Shown here: positions 1 through 11,269 of the stretch, piece after piece
How positions within the stretch are numbered: position 1 is the first letter of the stretch
Layout: each line of letters begins with the position of its first letter
Source of the DNA: Nitzschia sp. DOCU1
Lineage: Eukaryota; Bacillariophyta; Bacillariophyceae; Bacillariales; Bacillariaceae
Length of the DNA stretch: 64,000 nucleotides
Reading direction: 5' to 3'
Assembly: GCA_951394045.1 (NCBI GenBank)
Contig: OX595985.1
Span: 124,001 to 188,000, forward strand
Program-made: the position numbers and the translations under genes
Notes under the pieces: model-generated
Seen by the model: only the letters and a program-made list of their open reading frames with translations
Databases searched by the model: none
Told to the model about the DNA's origin: nothing

Positions 1-200
1 CCAACGACTCTTCCCATATAAGCCCCGCGCTCAATACGCGCACACTCACCGAAAATACTTACTGCCACCGAAATCCAATAAAGTGAAATAGCTCACAATT
101 TGATTGACCGCCAATTTCGTTGTCACCCACGCCGTATTTTCGTCCATCGTCGGCCATCTTTGGCCATGGCCGCCGATCCCTCTTTGCATTCGGCGTGAGA
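1..200. other. Left-edge sequence without a recognised gene
   Basis: No convincing coding frame is visible here. The stretch ends where the 1135-bp repeated block begins. Confidence 0.5.
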
Positions 201-1335
201 TGACGTAGTGAGATGGAAACGCGCGGATCCAACGCGCGCTACACAAAGATTCCTTCGACACGATGAGCCTTTTGCTATCTATTGCACAACTTTTGTTGAC
301 TTCTCTCTCGATGAGGCAGCAGCAACAACAACATGGCTGTCAATAGTACCAATGTAGGCGGGGCTGCGACTTTGGATCTATGATGCAAGGTGGCGTCAAG
401 TCGGTATTTGGATTTCGAAGAGTCAAAAGGTCATGATTGCGCACTGACTGCACATGTGCAAGTCGATTTGATCAAATGGAAAGATCCAGCTCGAGAGATC
501 AAGCCGCGAAACCATGGCGTCGTCACGATTTGCTGCTTTGGACTATCTATTGTTGATCAAACGCTCCAAGAACTGGAATCGGAACAAGACTTTCAGGCGA
601 CGAGACGGCAGTTTCAGACAGTAAGTTGGGCTCGAGAGAATGACTAAAGAAGAACGGACCAAACGGCGACGTGCAAAAGACGAATTTGAGAATTCTTTCC
701 CAACGTTTGCAATCTCGTTCGGATAGCAAGGGAAATCCGGCTTGATTTGCAACTTATGGATCGATGCAACCTTACCGTTTTGCAGGAACCCGGCTAGGAA
801 GATCTTGGCAGGTTTCTTAAAGAAAACAGACTTAGAGTATTGAGGAAAATCGGGATCCGTCGCTCCGATTGGATCGAGTCTACAATACAATCCGCTGGAT
901 GCCTTTAGGCCGAAACCCCAATCCAAGCTCCAAGAGCACTACAAGATGCGACTAGCCGACAACTTTGGAATCTTATTCAACAGCCTATTCACAAGCGATT
1001 CGCAGACTTTCTGCACCGTCGAAGGGAACTCGAAGAGTACATGAACCTGCTAGTGCGGAATTTCAACAAAGATACGGTCGAGAATCTCATATGTTTTGGA
1101 TACTGTAAGCGGTGGATCTCGTTTGCTAGTCAAGGAAAACATGGGCTGGAATCATTCACACTATCGACGATTTTCGCACAGATCTACGACTGCGGCTGGA
1201 ACCAACAGCTTGGAATGGGGCTTGTTTTTACCGGTGGTCGAAACGGGGCCTAAAAATCGCTTTGGGCTGTGGCGTAGTACGGCAGTTCTTATGTTTGTTG
1301 TGGGCTTTGTGCAGGATTATCGAATGGGTGACTTG
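201..1335 (+). repeat. 1135-bp duplicated block, copy 1 (5' part of the large helical gene)
   Basis: This block recurs at 11270-12404 and 23776-24910 with exactly the same length. I saw one difference: A here and G in both other copies in the run reading aatctcat[a/g]tgttttgg. Here the sequence continues into the rest of the gene after acttg; in the other two copies the same point joins unrelated sequence (tcgtcgccgg). Copy 1 is therefore likely closest to the source arrangement. The block itself has several stops in all three plus frames. Confidence 0.9.
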
Positions 1336-3891
1336 CTTCATCCAAACGAAGCTCGGAGGCACATGACCGACTCTACGACTGGCAATTTGCCAACAAAACA
1401 CATTCCTTCGTTTGGAGAATGGTGCTATAAGTAGCAAAGATACTGCTCCAGACAGCACTGCATTTACAAGCATTGCTCGCGAAATGTTGGCCGCCTCGAT
1501 TGCCTCGTTTGAAGATTCGGTTCTCGTCATCGACAAGTCCAATTCCTGTGACAACATCGCCATGCTATGCAAAATTGGTGCGAAAGTTTTTCAGAATCAC
1601 CCACTGCTTTGCAAGCAGTTCTGGAGCGACTGGGAAGAATACAATGGCGGAAATTCCTCGACCAGCCCGTTTCCGATTTGCATATTGCTAGACGCTTCTC
1701 ATCGTCTTGCAATCGCAGCCTTACAAGCCTACGGACAAGGTCAGGTGCCCAAAGAATTCTTCTTGCAGGTGGTAGCACCCTTTTTCCAGTTATTGGCGAC
1801 ACTGTGTCATACTTCCGAGCTGGTCGAAACGACCGTAGCAACATTGCCAGAGGGGTTGGTGCGTCATGCGCTGCTTTCGTGTCGTTTGTCTTTGTCCAGC
1901 GCAGGACTGCCCACTATCATAGTGACTACCAGAAGAATCGCGTCGTCTTGCTAGCTGCCATTGGGCGGCTGGCGCTGGACGGAAACTCCAGGTCCTGTCT
2001 CGAGCAATTACGTCTCGCACTCGAGGAATCGTCCCAAATGGGGTATTGTGGATGGACCACGAGTGCTTTCTCGACTCATCGTTGGAGAGAATCAACTCCA
2101 GGATACGGTGGAGCCTGTCCTTACTATAATGGCCCATCTCTTAGATGGCGCCCCGCAGGAGTGGGCATAGCACTTGGCACGAGATATCATGGAATCGCAG
2201 GATTCGCAAAAGGTCACCTTGGCCATGTGCTTTTCACCTGGGGGGCCGACGGTTCATGCTACTTCGCTAGTACTTGCGGAACTGATTGAGCACTTGACCG
2301 CAGTGGTTTTTTGTGATGCTGCGAATGACCACGATGCAATCGTCTTTTTGCATTGCGTCAAAAGTAGTTTGCTGGCTGCTGCGGCCGCGTTGGCGTCTTC
2401 GCTGTCGATTCCGACCATGACAAGCTCGACTACTATCTTCTTTTGAAACTGCACAGACAATTTTGCAGTCGTTGTCGAACTTTCTAAAGTTTGTTCGTAC
2501 AGTCATTGAACTCCATGAGACTGCTCTTGTTCGCGATAATGGAGTACAAGTGAGAGACTCTATAATTGACGCGCTAGCTACTAGCACCGAACTGGGGCAT
2601 GCTATCATATACTACGCAACGGCCCCTGTGTCTCTTACATTGGCTATCAAGTTGCAAGGGGCAATGGAAGACCGATCTATCTTGCAGCAGGTTGCAATTG
2701 GCGCAAATTATGATGCGGACGAGGCGCAAAATATGGAGCATGGCAAGCACCATATCTGGCCGAGAATCAACGAAATTCCGATACAGAATTCTTGTTGGAG
2801 TCGATTGCAAAACTCACCAGCGATGATATTGATCTGGACGGGATCATGGCCAGAAATTGGACGGTAGTTCCCGATGCCAATCCTCCTTTTGATACCGCCT
2901 TTTCCGCAATTCGTTTGTTGTCTCAATGGGCATCCCACGTTGAAGACATTATTTCTACCCATCTCGACACTCCTCAAAACGTTCTCGGTCAGCTCGACGC
3001 TCATACCAAGGCATTCGTGGAATCAAACAGTCCACACAAGATGCTTTCGAGCATTGCAACGTTGCCCACGCCATGCCGACGGGACGGCGCTATTTCGTTG
3101 ATTTGGAGTGCCGCCGGAGTTTCAAACTTTGAGTTGCTACTACCATACCTTTTCCGGACCTACCGAAAGTAACGTACCAGGTAGAACTCTATGAATCCAT
3201 TCCATCTTTGACACTGTTGGATTTGTTGTACGCTTGGCTTGGACATGTCTGGTCCATCAGCCAGAAAGAGATTGGGGCGGACTCATTGTTGTTCCGGGCT
3301 GTTTATTGCTCTTCGAGATTTGCACAGTTGCTGTTTGATGGCATTGATCGCGCCCTAGAAGTGAACAAGAAGCACGGCGATCCTGATGAGGTTGGAAGGG
3401 CGCAATCGCTTGATGGTATCTTAAGTCTCCGTGTACTTGCGTCGTGCGTGGGATCAAACGTTACGGTTGCCGATTCTGTGTTGCTCCCTCAAGGCAAGTC
3501 CATCATCTCCAAGTTGGTGTCAGCTGCATCTGAAGTCAAATAAACTCCTCTATTTCCGGGGGAAAACTTGTTTGACACTGAAGCCGAGATCACAGGTCTG
3601 CGCCTCGCCACTGGATTTCTCGCTGTCCTTGCTGTCTTGTGGCAAATTGGCAGGTCCTTCTCGCCGGCCCAGACGGATTCCAAGGGATCCAAGTTCATCG
3701 GTGCTCTGGACGATCATGGGAGTTTCATCACTGACCTTGTGACTATTGTCTCGTCGTACGCCCTTTCGCGCGATCTCGAGGCTAGTGTTGGGGATTTTGC
3801 TACCGCCGACTATGCGAGAAGTTTGTTGATAACTTACATTATTGCCTGTTTTGTCGCGGATGGAAGCTTGCAACAAAATCGTTGCCCATAA
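514..3891 (+). pseudogene. Broken gene for a large alpha-helical protein, possibly nucleoporin-like
   Basis: Stretches of typical helical, Leu/Ala-rich coding sequence follow one another on the plus strand but switch frame at short intervals. Pieces are seen at about 1412-1920, 1930-2160, 2174-2446, 2463-2790, 2792-3165, 3170-3543 and 3568-3891. Neighbouring pieces abut or overlap, leaving no room for introns at most switches, and an in-frame TAA at 3541 separates two pieces of the same frame. The protein would exceed 1000 residues. Its look (long helical solenoid, no catalytic motif) suggests a scaffold such as Nup188/Nup205, but I recognise no diagnostic motif, so the function is a guess. 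The pseudogene call is much firmer than the family. Confidence 0.6.
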
Positions 3892-4080
3892 TCCTCAAGT
3901 CTGCACCATATTTGTCACTACGCATACTCTGGAGGAATTCAAGTCTGCCGATGCTGCAGGAACGACGAATGATATTACCAAGCCATTCCGTTTGACTGAT
4001 CTTGAGTCTTTGTTAGATCGTTTCAACTTGGTGAACCCCCGCTTGTCCAAGCCCCGTTCCTCGATTCCTGAAATCAATGT
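3870..4080 (+). pseudogene. Possible receiver-domain-like C-terminal fragment
   Basis: In one plus frame the peptide contains TTHTLEEFKSADAAGTTND followed by ITKPFRL and a short helix. The order 'Ala-Gly ... Asp ... TKPF' resembles the last strand and conserved Lys-Pro of response-regulator receiver domains. The phospho-acceptor Asp part would lie upstream and is not visible. It may instead be the tail of the preceding broken gene. No start or stop fits an intact gene. Confidence 0.25.
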
Positions 4081-4816
4081 TCGGCAGCGGGCATCTGTTG
4101 CCGCTCTACAACGATGGAATAGTTGGAAGCGGCCAAACTCGGATCATGGGGGTGGGGGCACGGCGTTGGCTACAAGTCATAGGAGTAGCAATGGGGACGA
4201 TAGTGGGAGTAAGACTTTGGATGCAACTACAGAACCAGAAAATACTCTTCAACGAGACGAGGCGCTGGGCTCTCATCGAACGCCCATTGACCAGACAGAC
4301 GCTCGCAAATTTATTACTACACATTGTCGGCGACCCTATTCCGGAGATGCAAGATATGCCATTAACCCGGACTCTCTCTTTCCAGGAATTCTCAATTTGA
4401 ATCTGGAAACACGGATTCTATCCAGTTTGCCCCTATCACCCCAACGTAATCAAATTACGGGCCATTTCCAGCGGCGATCGATTCGATCCTTACTATTTTA
4501 TCATCTTGGATCGCCTCTATGATACTTTGGAAACAAAACTACAAAAGTGGAGAGATGTTCTCAGTGGAAGAATCGTGCCAAGGCAATCCCTGTTTCAATC
4601 ATGTTTCAAGCCTTGTTGGAGTAGCGACCGACGAGATCGGCAAGAAGCCGAGGCTATTTTGGAAAGTAGTCGGCATGATAATGTCTCGCCACAAGAACTC
4701 AAAGATTTGAAACGACGGCATCAACAGACGGTGGATCGACTATGGGCGGCCTTTGATTTGGCGTCGGCAGTAGCGCATTTGCATAAGCATCATATTATGC
4801 ATCGCGATTCGATATT

Positions 4817-4923
4817 GTGATTACTGTCGCTTTGCATCCCCGGCACAATCCATTTGGGGGCGAGTCTAACTGTTTCTTGTTGCCTCGTGCGCTCGCTCCT
4901 TTCATATAATGTTCTTCTACTAG
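4817..4923 (+). other. Relic intron 1 of the kinase pseudogene
   Basis: The donor GTGATT follows the FDI codons and the acceptor TACTAG precedes CGT GAT GAC. The join gives FDI-RDDIKIF, a usual continuation in kinases of this type. Length is 107 bp. Confidence 0.6.
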
Positions 4924-5029
4924 CGTGATGACATCAAAATCTTTGGTCTGGTTTTGGCCAAGGAAATTCCACAAGACGGAACCGAGGGGCGTTGGAAATT
5001 GACAGCCATGTGTGGTTCGCCCCGATCTA

Positions 5030-5146
5030 GTAAGTGCCGAGGAGCCATGCGTGATGCTTGTGTATCAAATCCACGTCGTTATTGAAATCCACGTCGTTGT
5101 TGAAATTAACTTTTGCCGTTGCTGTTGATTGAATTCTGCTATTTAG
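5030..5146 (+). other. Relic intron 2 of the kinase pseudogene
   Basis: The donor is a consensus GTAAGT and the acceptor is TATTTAG. Splicing joins A to TG and creates the Met of the M-A-P-E-V-A motif. Length is 117 bp. Confidence 0.75.
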
Positions 5147-5608
5147 TGGCTCCGGAAGTCGCAACAGACAAACTATGTGACGCCAAATGCGATTGTTATT
5201 CTTTTGCCCTGCTATTTTGGGAAATAATGAATTTGAAAAAGCTTTTAAGGAGGGTGACGATGGACAAGTTACAGCGGCTGGTCTAGAATGATACGTATCA
5301 GCGGCGGCCCAAAATTCAAGTCGTTGCTAATAACAGCAGCAATTATGCACTTGTCGACGAACAATTGACCCTGTTTTTGACATTACCGAAGGCCGCTTGG
5401 ACAAAAGAATTGAAGGCCCTAGTGGAATCTGCGTGGCATCATTATGCTTCTCGACGCCCAACCATGGAGCATGTGGAGCAAGAGCTAACAAAACATCTGA
5501 AAAAAGGGAATTGAAGTCATGGACAGCGTCCATGGTGGACTTGATAAATTGCTTGAGAGCAAACGACTTTCACACAATGCCCGGAGATCGACCTTTGTCT
5601 ATCATCCA

Positions 5609-6307
5609 CCTGTCGATTATATTGATCATTGCGGCGGGCTACCGTCGATCCTGTCGATTATTGGGTGCCCGACCGGTATCCGTCTCTCGCATTCCTTTGG
5701 AACAAGGAGCGGCCATGTTGCTGTGGTCCAGCTGACCTTGGATTAGTCGACTGTACGGTGTCTCGGGCAATGACATCATAGCCCCTCTATTGTATACCAC
5801 GCTGGATCTTGGTAATGTCTATTCTTTTGCACCACGAGGAGAATACACGGGGTTAGGAGACGGGGAAGCAAAGTTCGTTCGTTCTTGCCCGTCGCCTTTC
5901 GGTATATGATTCAAGTTTCCGAGGAGATGTATCCACCCAATTGATTGCAATCCAAAGTACGACGACGAAGCGAACAAGCCGAACCTGACAACAAAGTAGA
6001 GAGTGATGTACATGATGCGCAAAAAGGAAGCGTCGCCGAGAACCGACCCAATCGGTAGCGATCCAAAGTATGACGATGACGCCAGGGCAAAAAAGCTGAG
6101 CCTGCTGAAGACGACGAGAGTGATCATCACCAATTCAAGCACAAGAGTGGGGGACCACTGTTTGCGGAGAAAACTATGATACGCAAAACGGAAGCGTCGC
6201 CAAGAACCGATTTGAAATAATAGTAGGACTAGAACGTATTTTGTTCGGAGCAATAATATGTTATGTATCGTGCGAGAAACGATGCAACCTCTAGCTAGCT
6301 ACTCCTC
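5609..6307 (+). repeat. ABCA-flank repeat, 'empty' copy
   Basis: About 700 bp shared with 12647-13474 plus 16727-16932. In that other copy the ABCA coding relic lies inside; here the 39-bp stretch at 6100-6138 occurs once and the flanks are joined directly. Within the block a shorter motif (cgcaaaa.ggaagcgtcgcc) occurs twice, near 6019 and 6180, so it is itself built of older degenerate repeats. A 144-codon hydrophobic minus-strand frame crosses it, but it is not kept in the other copy and I do not call it a gene. Confidence 0.8.
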
Positions 6308-6362
6308 ATCGATCAGGGCTCCCTGCGCGCCAGGCGGTCTGGTCGCACCCATGCCCCGTACG

Positions 6363-7107
6363 AAAGCGGTTGTTGCGAAATCGCTTGTTGTAAAATCTTG
6401 TGTCACCAAATTGCGAGTAGTGAAATCTCGGGAAATCGCATTGCATCCCCTCGGCTGCCTCCAAGAGGGCATATGCATTTACTTAAAGGGAAATTGATCC
6501 TGAGTGATTTTGATTACCTCGACTGCTTACACATAAATTTATAGTGAAATCACGGCGGGCGACAATCTTCCCTCTATTACAATCTAACTTTGCTTACCCT
6601 TTCTGGCAAGGTCGCTCTCTACAATATTGTACTTTATATTGACATTGACTCTAGATTAAATTTTCATGGTCTCCTTTTGATCACAGAGTGAGTTAGCGTC
6701 ATCTAAAAAACGAACTCACGATAGACCGCGTGGCCGACCGTTTTTCCCATGGGTCGATTAGGGCATTGAAAAAGGGCTACTAAGTTTCTAACTACCTATC
6801 GTAATTTGACAAAACTTTACAAACGTCTTCAAATCAACCATAGCTTGCCGTTTACAGCTTGGGTGTGATTGTAGCATCCAGCTGGACAGCGATCGGCCCA
6901 CTTCTCTAGCTTGCTATCTTTCTGATGTAGTCCGTCTAGTCGACGAGCTGAATTCGTAAGGCATATCAATCGTGTTTAACAAACAGCGTCAAATGTTTTC
7001 TAGCTTATGCCCTTGCCTCAGAAACCATATTCTGTGGATTTGGCGAACTGGCCGTTGATGAATGTGGATTACTTTCTGCCACGGTGGGGCTTCATCGTGG
7101 GAAAAAT
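6363..7107 (+). repeat. Inverted repeat, left arm (about 745 bp)
   Basis: The reverse complement occurs at 17948-18702, with few mismatches and one length difference near 6945 (the right arm has about 10 extra bases). No terminal TG..CA, transposase or target-site duplication was seen. Near its inner end it encodes MPLPQKPYSVDLANWPLMN, found on the minus strand in the other arm; the two reading frames diverge right after the repeat ends. Confidence 0.85.
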
Positions 7108-7158
7108 GACTGTGACCGGCCCACCCATTCCGATCAAAAATCCAGAGATAATCGAGAT
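7106..7158 (-). other. 53-bp inverted scrap of the ABCA transporter gene
   Basis: These bases are the reverse complement of 14105-14157, with a single mismatch. The scrap is wedged exactly between the inverted-repeat arm and the 518-bp dispersed repeat, overlapping each by one or two bases. It looks like a short templated insertion made during rearrangement. Confidence 0.85.
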
Positions 7159-7675
7159 GCCTACCCCATTGTAACGAGGCAATGTACTGCGAGTAAGATA
7201 CAACAAGGTACAGCTACCATCCACCTCTTTTGACGACACTTGTTCGGTTTCGTCCCGTATTCGTTCTGTGGAATACCATGTTAAAAAGTCGACAACTAGC
7301 GATGCATCCTCTGCTGGCAAGGAGAATGACGACGACTTGACGGCGGCATGGTTCCCAGCAGGAGTCGAGCTGGCAGCAGTGGAATGCCATGGAATGGTCA
7401 ACGCCTCTTCCATAGCTGCGGTCACGCCCGTAGAAAGCCGCTCCAAAAGACCTGAACGTAGGGGAGCTTGTCATCCAGTCGAAAGGGGCCAAAAGATTCT
7501 CCAATCGAGGCGAATTCTCCAACCTTGCCCTTGCTTGAGTCCGAGCCACAAGCTATCGATTCCACCGCAGACAAGTCATGGTATTTGGATTAGGCTCAAG
7601 AAAAGGGTACAAGGAACGGAGTCTTTGGCCGGGAATGTCACAACTGAAAACTTTGGCGGCAGCGAGATGTCGTCT
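7158..7675 (+). repeat. 518-bp dispersed repeat, copy 1
   Basis: Same length and nearly the same sequence as 33848-34365; I count roughly eight substitutions. It carries part of a minus-strand frame (MERLSTGVTAAMEEALTIPW at 7446) that extends further in the other copy. Copy 2 sits among chromatin-protein remnants, so that is the more likely source. Confidence 0.9.
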
Positions 7676-8560
7676 GGGTCAAGAGTCGGCGCAGAAGGTT
7701 GTAGTCCTAGAAGAAACTTTTCGTGCTTGCAGCTTCCAGAGCAAATCCAAAAGGTTGTAGTCATATAAAGATCAGAAATGTTGGAGAACACCTCATAGAC
7801 TTCCTGGGCAATGGGTGGGAGCAGTTTCAGTAATGGCATAAGTTTCGAAAGTCACCCGACGATATCGCCAATGAAGCAGGCGGGAATGAGAGGAGATACC
7901 ACTGGAGACGCGCCGAGGTGGGACTCGAATTGGGTTGATACGCTGCTATCCATTGCGGGAAGTTGATCAACGAGTTTTCATCCAGATCAATCTTTTTGCC
8001 ACGGCAAATGAAGAAGCGGTTGAACCAGCTTCGGATTTCCTTCTTCGTAGAGCGGTTCTCCATGGCGACCAATTCGGTCACGATTTTCTACAGGATACCG
8101 ACACAGTGAACAGGAATAATGTCGAATTGGATCGTGACGAAAGCAATGGTGATCTTACCTTCCTGATGTACTCCACGGCATTTTCTTTGTCCGACAAGGG
8201 CTCCTTCTTGGGCAGGGTAACAAAAGACCAGTCCTCGCGGTATGCACGCAAGTGCTTCTTTTGAATGTCGTCGAAAAGCTTTTCACGCAGCATAATCCCA
8301 TCGTTGGTGAGTTGCTCCGATGCATCCACCAGAAACCCGCTTCGTAGAGAAAGAATTTGCTCCGTCAATCCCAATACGTCCGCCAGTCCGATCAAATCTT
8401 GGTGCCGCGCTGAGTCGTCTTGCAGCCCTTTGTCCGACGTTTGAAATAACTTTTTCTTGTCTGAAAACTTCAGATAATCTTCCAAACACTCTTGCAGGAC
8501 CTTGACGCAAGTATTCCAGATCGAGGCTCGCCGCACCTCAACCTCGCTGTAGATAACCAT
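7672..8560 (-). pseudogene. Broken minus-strand gene, copy A, possibly a vesicle-tethering protein
   Basis: Exon 1 runs from ATG at 8560 to 8159 (MVIYSEVEVRRASIWN..., ending EYIRK). A GT-AG intron 8158-8088 (71 bp) fits and joins in phase to KIVTELVAMENRSTKKEIRS. In exon 2 the natural frame appears to change by one base after GKKIDLDE, then an in-frame TGA occurs at 7854-7852, and beyond it a conserved-looking helix run (LKLLPPIAQEVYEVFSNISD) continues until the duplication edge truncates the gene. The helical pattern reminds me of Vps50/COG-type tethers, but that is a weak guess. Copy B has the same frame change, stop and truncation point. Confidence 0.6.
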
Positions 8561-8704
8561 TATATATTACCGCAGCGTAGGACTCGGACCCCAAGGAATC
8601 TGTGGCGTGCTCATTGTGCCATGTGAATAAAGAAACGAACATTGGTCAGCTGCCAACAGAGCTTGTGGTAAATCGCCGGTAAAAGATTCCTCGATGACTC
8701 AAAA

Positions 8705-9803
8705 TCAGAGCATAATCTCCAACTTTCGTATCCAAACGCGCCTCTTTGGCAAATCCATGTAGGTTTTCGTGCTTAGAGCCAACATCACCTTGTCATACTT
8801 GGAATCGTCTTGGTTCATAGCTGAGTCGGTCGGATTCAGCAACACCACACCAAAGGACTTTTGAGCTTGCATCATGAGTGCTGTGTGGATGCTCGTACAA
8901 AACGCCTTGGAGATTTCGTTGTTGTCTTGTCGTTCTACCAGCAAGAGGGCTTGCACCAAAAGTTGGTATTCTTTGGAATCAAGCCCGCCCCCAATCATGC
9001 TGGCAGGGCAACATCGCATCGTCGTGGTCTCGATCCAAGAGGGTAGACGACCAATCAAGATTTTGGATCGAAAATCTTCAACTCTATTCCGAAGTTCGGA
9101 AAGACACTCCGGTCGAGAGGTGGCGGGCATTACAAGACACCCCCGGAGTTCATCGATTACATCCATTTTGGTCGCCTCGTCATCATCTTCGTCTTGCTCA
9201 TCATGGTCCCCATTAGCCTTCGACTCGACATTTTCGTCGTCGTCCCCATCACCTTCTTCGTCTTTACCCGGAGAGTCTTCGTTGGATGCAGCATCGTCTT
9301 CGTCCTCTTCGTCGTCTCCATCGCGTTTGCGTTTGGCAGACTTTTCCTTTCCGGTTTGACGACGAGCTTTGACGGATGGATTGGACAGGGCAGAACCATG
9401 AGATGCCGTTTCCAATTCTTCTACTCGACAAATACGGCAAAGACTACGACTTGGGTCAATGACTTTCTTTGGCTTGCGTTTGGAATCGCCGTCCTCATTC
9501 GTCCCCTTCGAAGTCATCACCATCCGGATGGCAGGAAGGAAAATGAATCCATCCGTCACGCGATTCACACTTCTGCAAATCAAGTCTCTTTTCGTTACAT
9601 TCAAAATAAACGCTCTCGATCTTGGCAGGATGTTTGGTCTCTTCTTCGGTTTCTTCTGTTGCGTCCACTTGATCTGTGCCTGCCCTTTTTGTTGACGATT
9701 TTTTCTTGCACGACGCTGGATTGGTAGCAGTTGTGTACAACCGCCGCTTAAGGAGTTCTTGCCTTTGATGAAAACCATCCTGGACAATACCAGGGATCGT
9801 CAT
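8705..9803 (-). pseudogene. Acidic nuclear-type hypothetical protein, copy A, one frameshift
   Basis: A natural start is ATG at 9803 (MTIPGIVQDGFHQRQELL). This frame ends at a TGA near 9497, while the frame for KVIDPSRSLCRICRVEE and everything down to the stop at 8705 is offset, so a small indel near 9500 is likely. The product would have a CxxC pair, a basic NLS-like run (KEKSAKRKRD), a long Asp/Glu-rich stretch, and a helical C-terminal domain. An uninterrupted 360-codon frame also runs through the whole interval in the second frame. The same state occurs in copy B. I do not recognise the family. Confidence 0.5.
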
Positions 9804-9833
9804 TTTTTCAAGCGAGTCTCGACTTGATCCCTT

Positions 9834-9883
9834 GGGGACAAAATCGCAATGATGGACAGGGGACAAAATCGCAATGATGGACA
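9834..9883 (+). repeat. 25-bp tandem duplication, copy A only
   Basis: The unit beginning ggggacaaaatcgcaatgat occurs twice head to tail here and once in copy B (from 22331). It is a change made after the 4.8-kb duplication, or lost since in B. Confidence 0.85.
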
Positions 9884-9956
9884 TGTGGACACCCATCACA
9901 ACAGACAAACCACCACAAACTTCTTGGCAATAAAATGTATCCCCATCATGACCCAA

Positions 9957-11269
9957 TCAACGGCAAAGAGGAAGGAACGAGGGCTGGATCTGGGGTGTCT
10001 TCCTTTGTTACACTTTTGGATCGATGACGAGAAGGAATACTTGCAAGCGAGGGAGTCGATGGGGGCAAGGGTTCCAACAATTTGCCGCCCAATTAAATTG
10101 TGACTTGCATCGTCGATGGTTTTGGTCTTCACTCTTGCCGCTCTTGGCGTCTCCTCATTCCACCCTTGCCACTCACTCGCTAGAGTAGCCTTTTTAGCGG
10201 CAATGCTACTAGAAGTCGACCTTGGAGATGCTCGGGGAGATCGGAGAGCACGTTCCGAAGCGAAAGGCGCTGGAGTGGGGACTGGTGATGAGGCACGTTC
10301 CTTGCCGCTGCTTCGGCGGTGGGTGAACTGGCAGTGACATAAGGATCTGACTCCACTCGACCAGGAGTGGACCTATATGTTGGCAATCCTCTCCCTCGTC
10401 GCTAGCTTGGCAATACGGTTCAAATCCATTCCGGCTCCACATAGCGAGCCGTTGTCCGCACCGTACGGGGCCGCAGATTCTACCAATCCGTGTCAGCAAA
10501 AAAGGCAGCGGGCAAGGCATTTGCTCTTTCATTTACAGTGCTCGGCATCTCGAATGAAACGTCGGCAGGTTGGAAAGAGGGATTCTTGGAGCTGGTCGGT
10601 ACCGGTGTTTTGCTCGACATACTGGATGACATCTTGGAATTGCTCGGCGCCGAGGACTTGCGCGAGGCATACTGGATGGTTCCGACATAGTTGCTCGAGG
10701 ACCGTTTCCCTTTTCTGGAATCAACACGAACAGGAGCCTTTCAGTCTGTCTTGTCTGCATCCATATATAAATCCAAGCCGGATCTGTCGTCGTCTTTTCC
10801 TTCCAGGTACAGTACCCACTAGTTCATAGTAGAGCATTGTCGCTGCTATGGCCTCTGCCGCCTTTTGCCTGCACGACAAAAAATGTCCGAGCCACGGGGA
10901 GATGATAGTAGTTCCACCATTTTAAAAGTCAAAGTACTCCAAGATGCAAAGATTTCATCCACTCCATAAAATAAATGAACGACAAGACAAGATCGAGCGA
11001 CGCTAACGGATCTGGGAGATTCTGCATGCTAATCTCGAAGCAGCCGGAATTGGCGGGAGAGATAGAAGACGAGTCCTTTCCCCAAACCGCCATTTGATGG
11101 TCATTTCATTTCATGATCCAAAGAGAGCGGTAATGAAACTGTCATTTCTCATTCTCATAGTTTCGAAGATCCAAAGTGGTCGGACGTGCGTGCGATCGTC
11201 GAATGACTGAAGGTGGTAGAAAGCTTCATAGGTTCCTACACCACCTATTAGCATATGAGTCTATATTAG
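9957..11269 (-). other. No intact gene; minus-strand coding scraps, copy A
   Basis: One minus frame (around 10760-10490) reads a Ser-rich peptide ending NALPAAFFADTDW, another (10532-10209) continues with EGEDCQHIGPLLVEWS, and frames change between them. This looks like further decayed coding sequence upstream of the acidic gene. From about 10830 to 11269 I see nothing. Confidence 0.35.

Larger units (their letters stand above)
4395..5514 (+). pseudogene. Decayed serine/threonine protein kinase with two introns
   Basis: Kinase-fold landmarks appear in order: an HPNVIKLRAI segment after a helix with Glu, an FIILDRLYDTLE hinge, AVAHLHKHHIMHRD (catalytic-loop HRD), DDIKIF, GSPR|MAPEVA (activation-loop end and APE motif), CDCYSFALLFWE, and a C-lobe helix with SRRPTMEHVEQEL. 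Two GT-AG introns fit: 4817-4923 between FDI and RDD, and 5030-5146, which rebuilds Met of MAPE across the splice. Damage is clear: the residues after HRD are deleted with a frame change, the DFG motif reads FGLVLAKE and has lost its Asp, a TAG lies at 5284-5286, and the N-lobe with the Gly-rich loop and Lys is not found. It cannot make an active kinase. Confidence 0.8.

Noticed and set aside
5819..6253. 144-codon hydrophobic minus frame in the flank repeat
   Set aside because: Built from internal repeats and broken in the sister copy at 13155-13480.
9194..9727. 177-codon plus frame opposite the acidic gene (also in copy B)
   Set aside because: It is the mirror of Asp/Glu-rich codons, which read as Ser/Phe/Val on the other strand; no domain.
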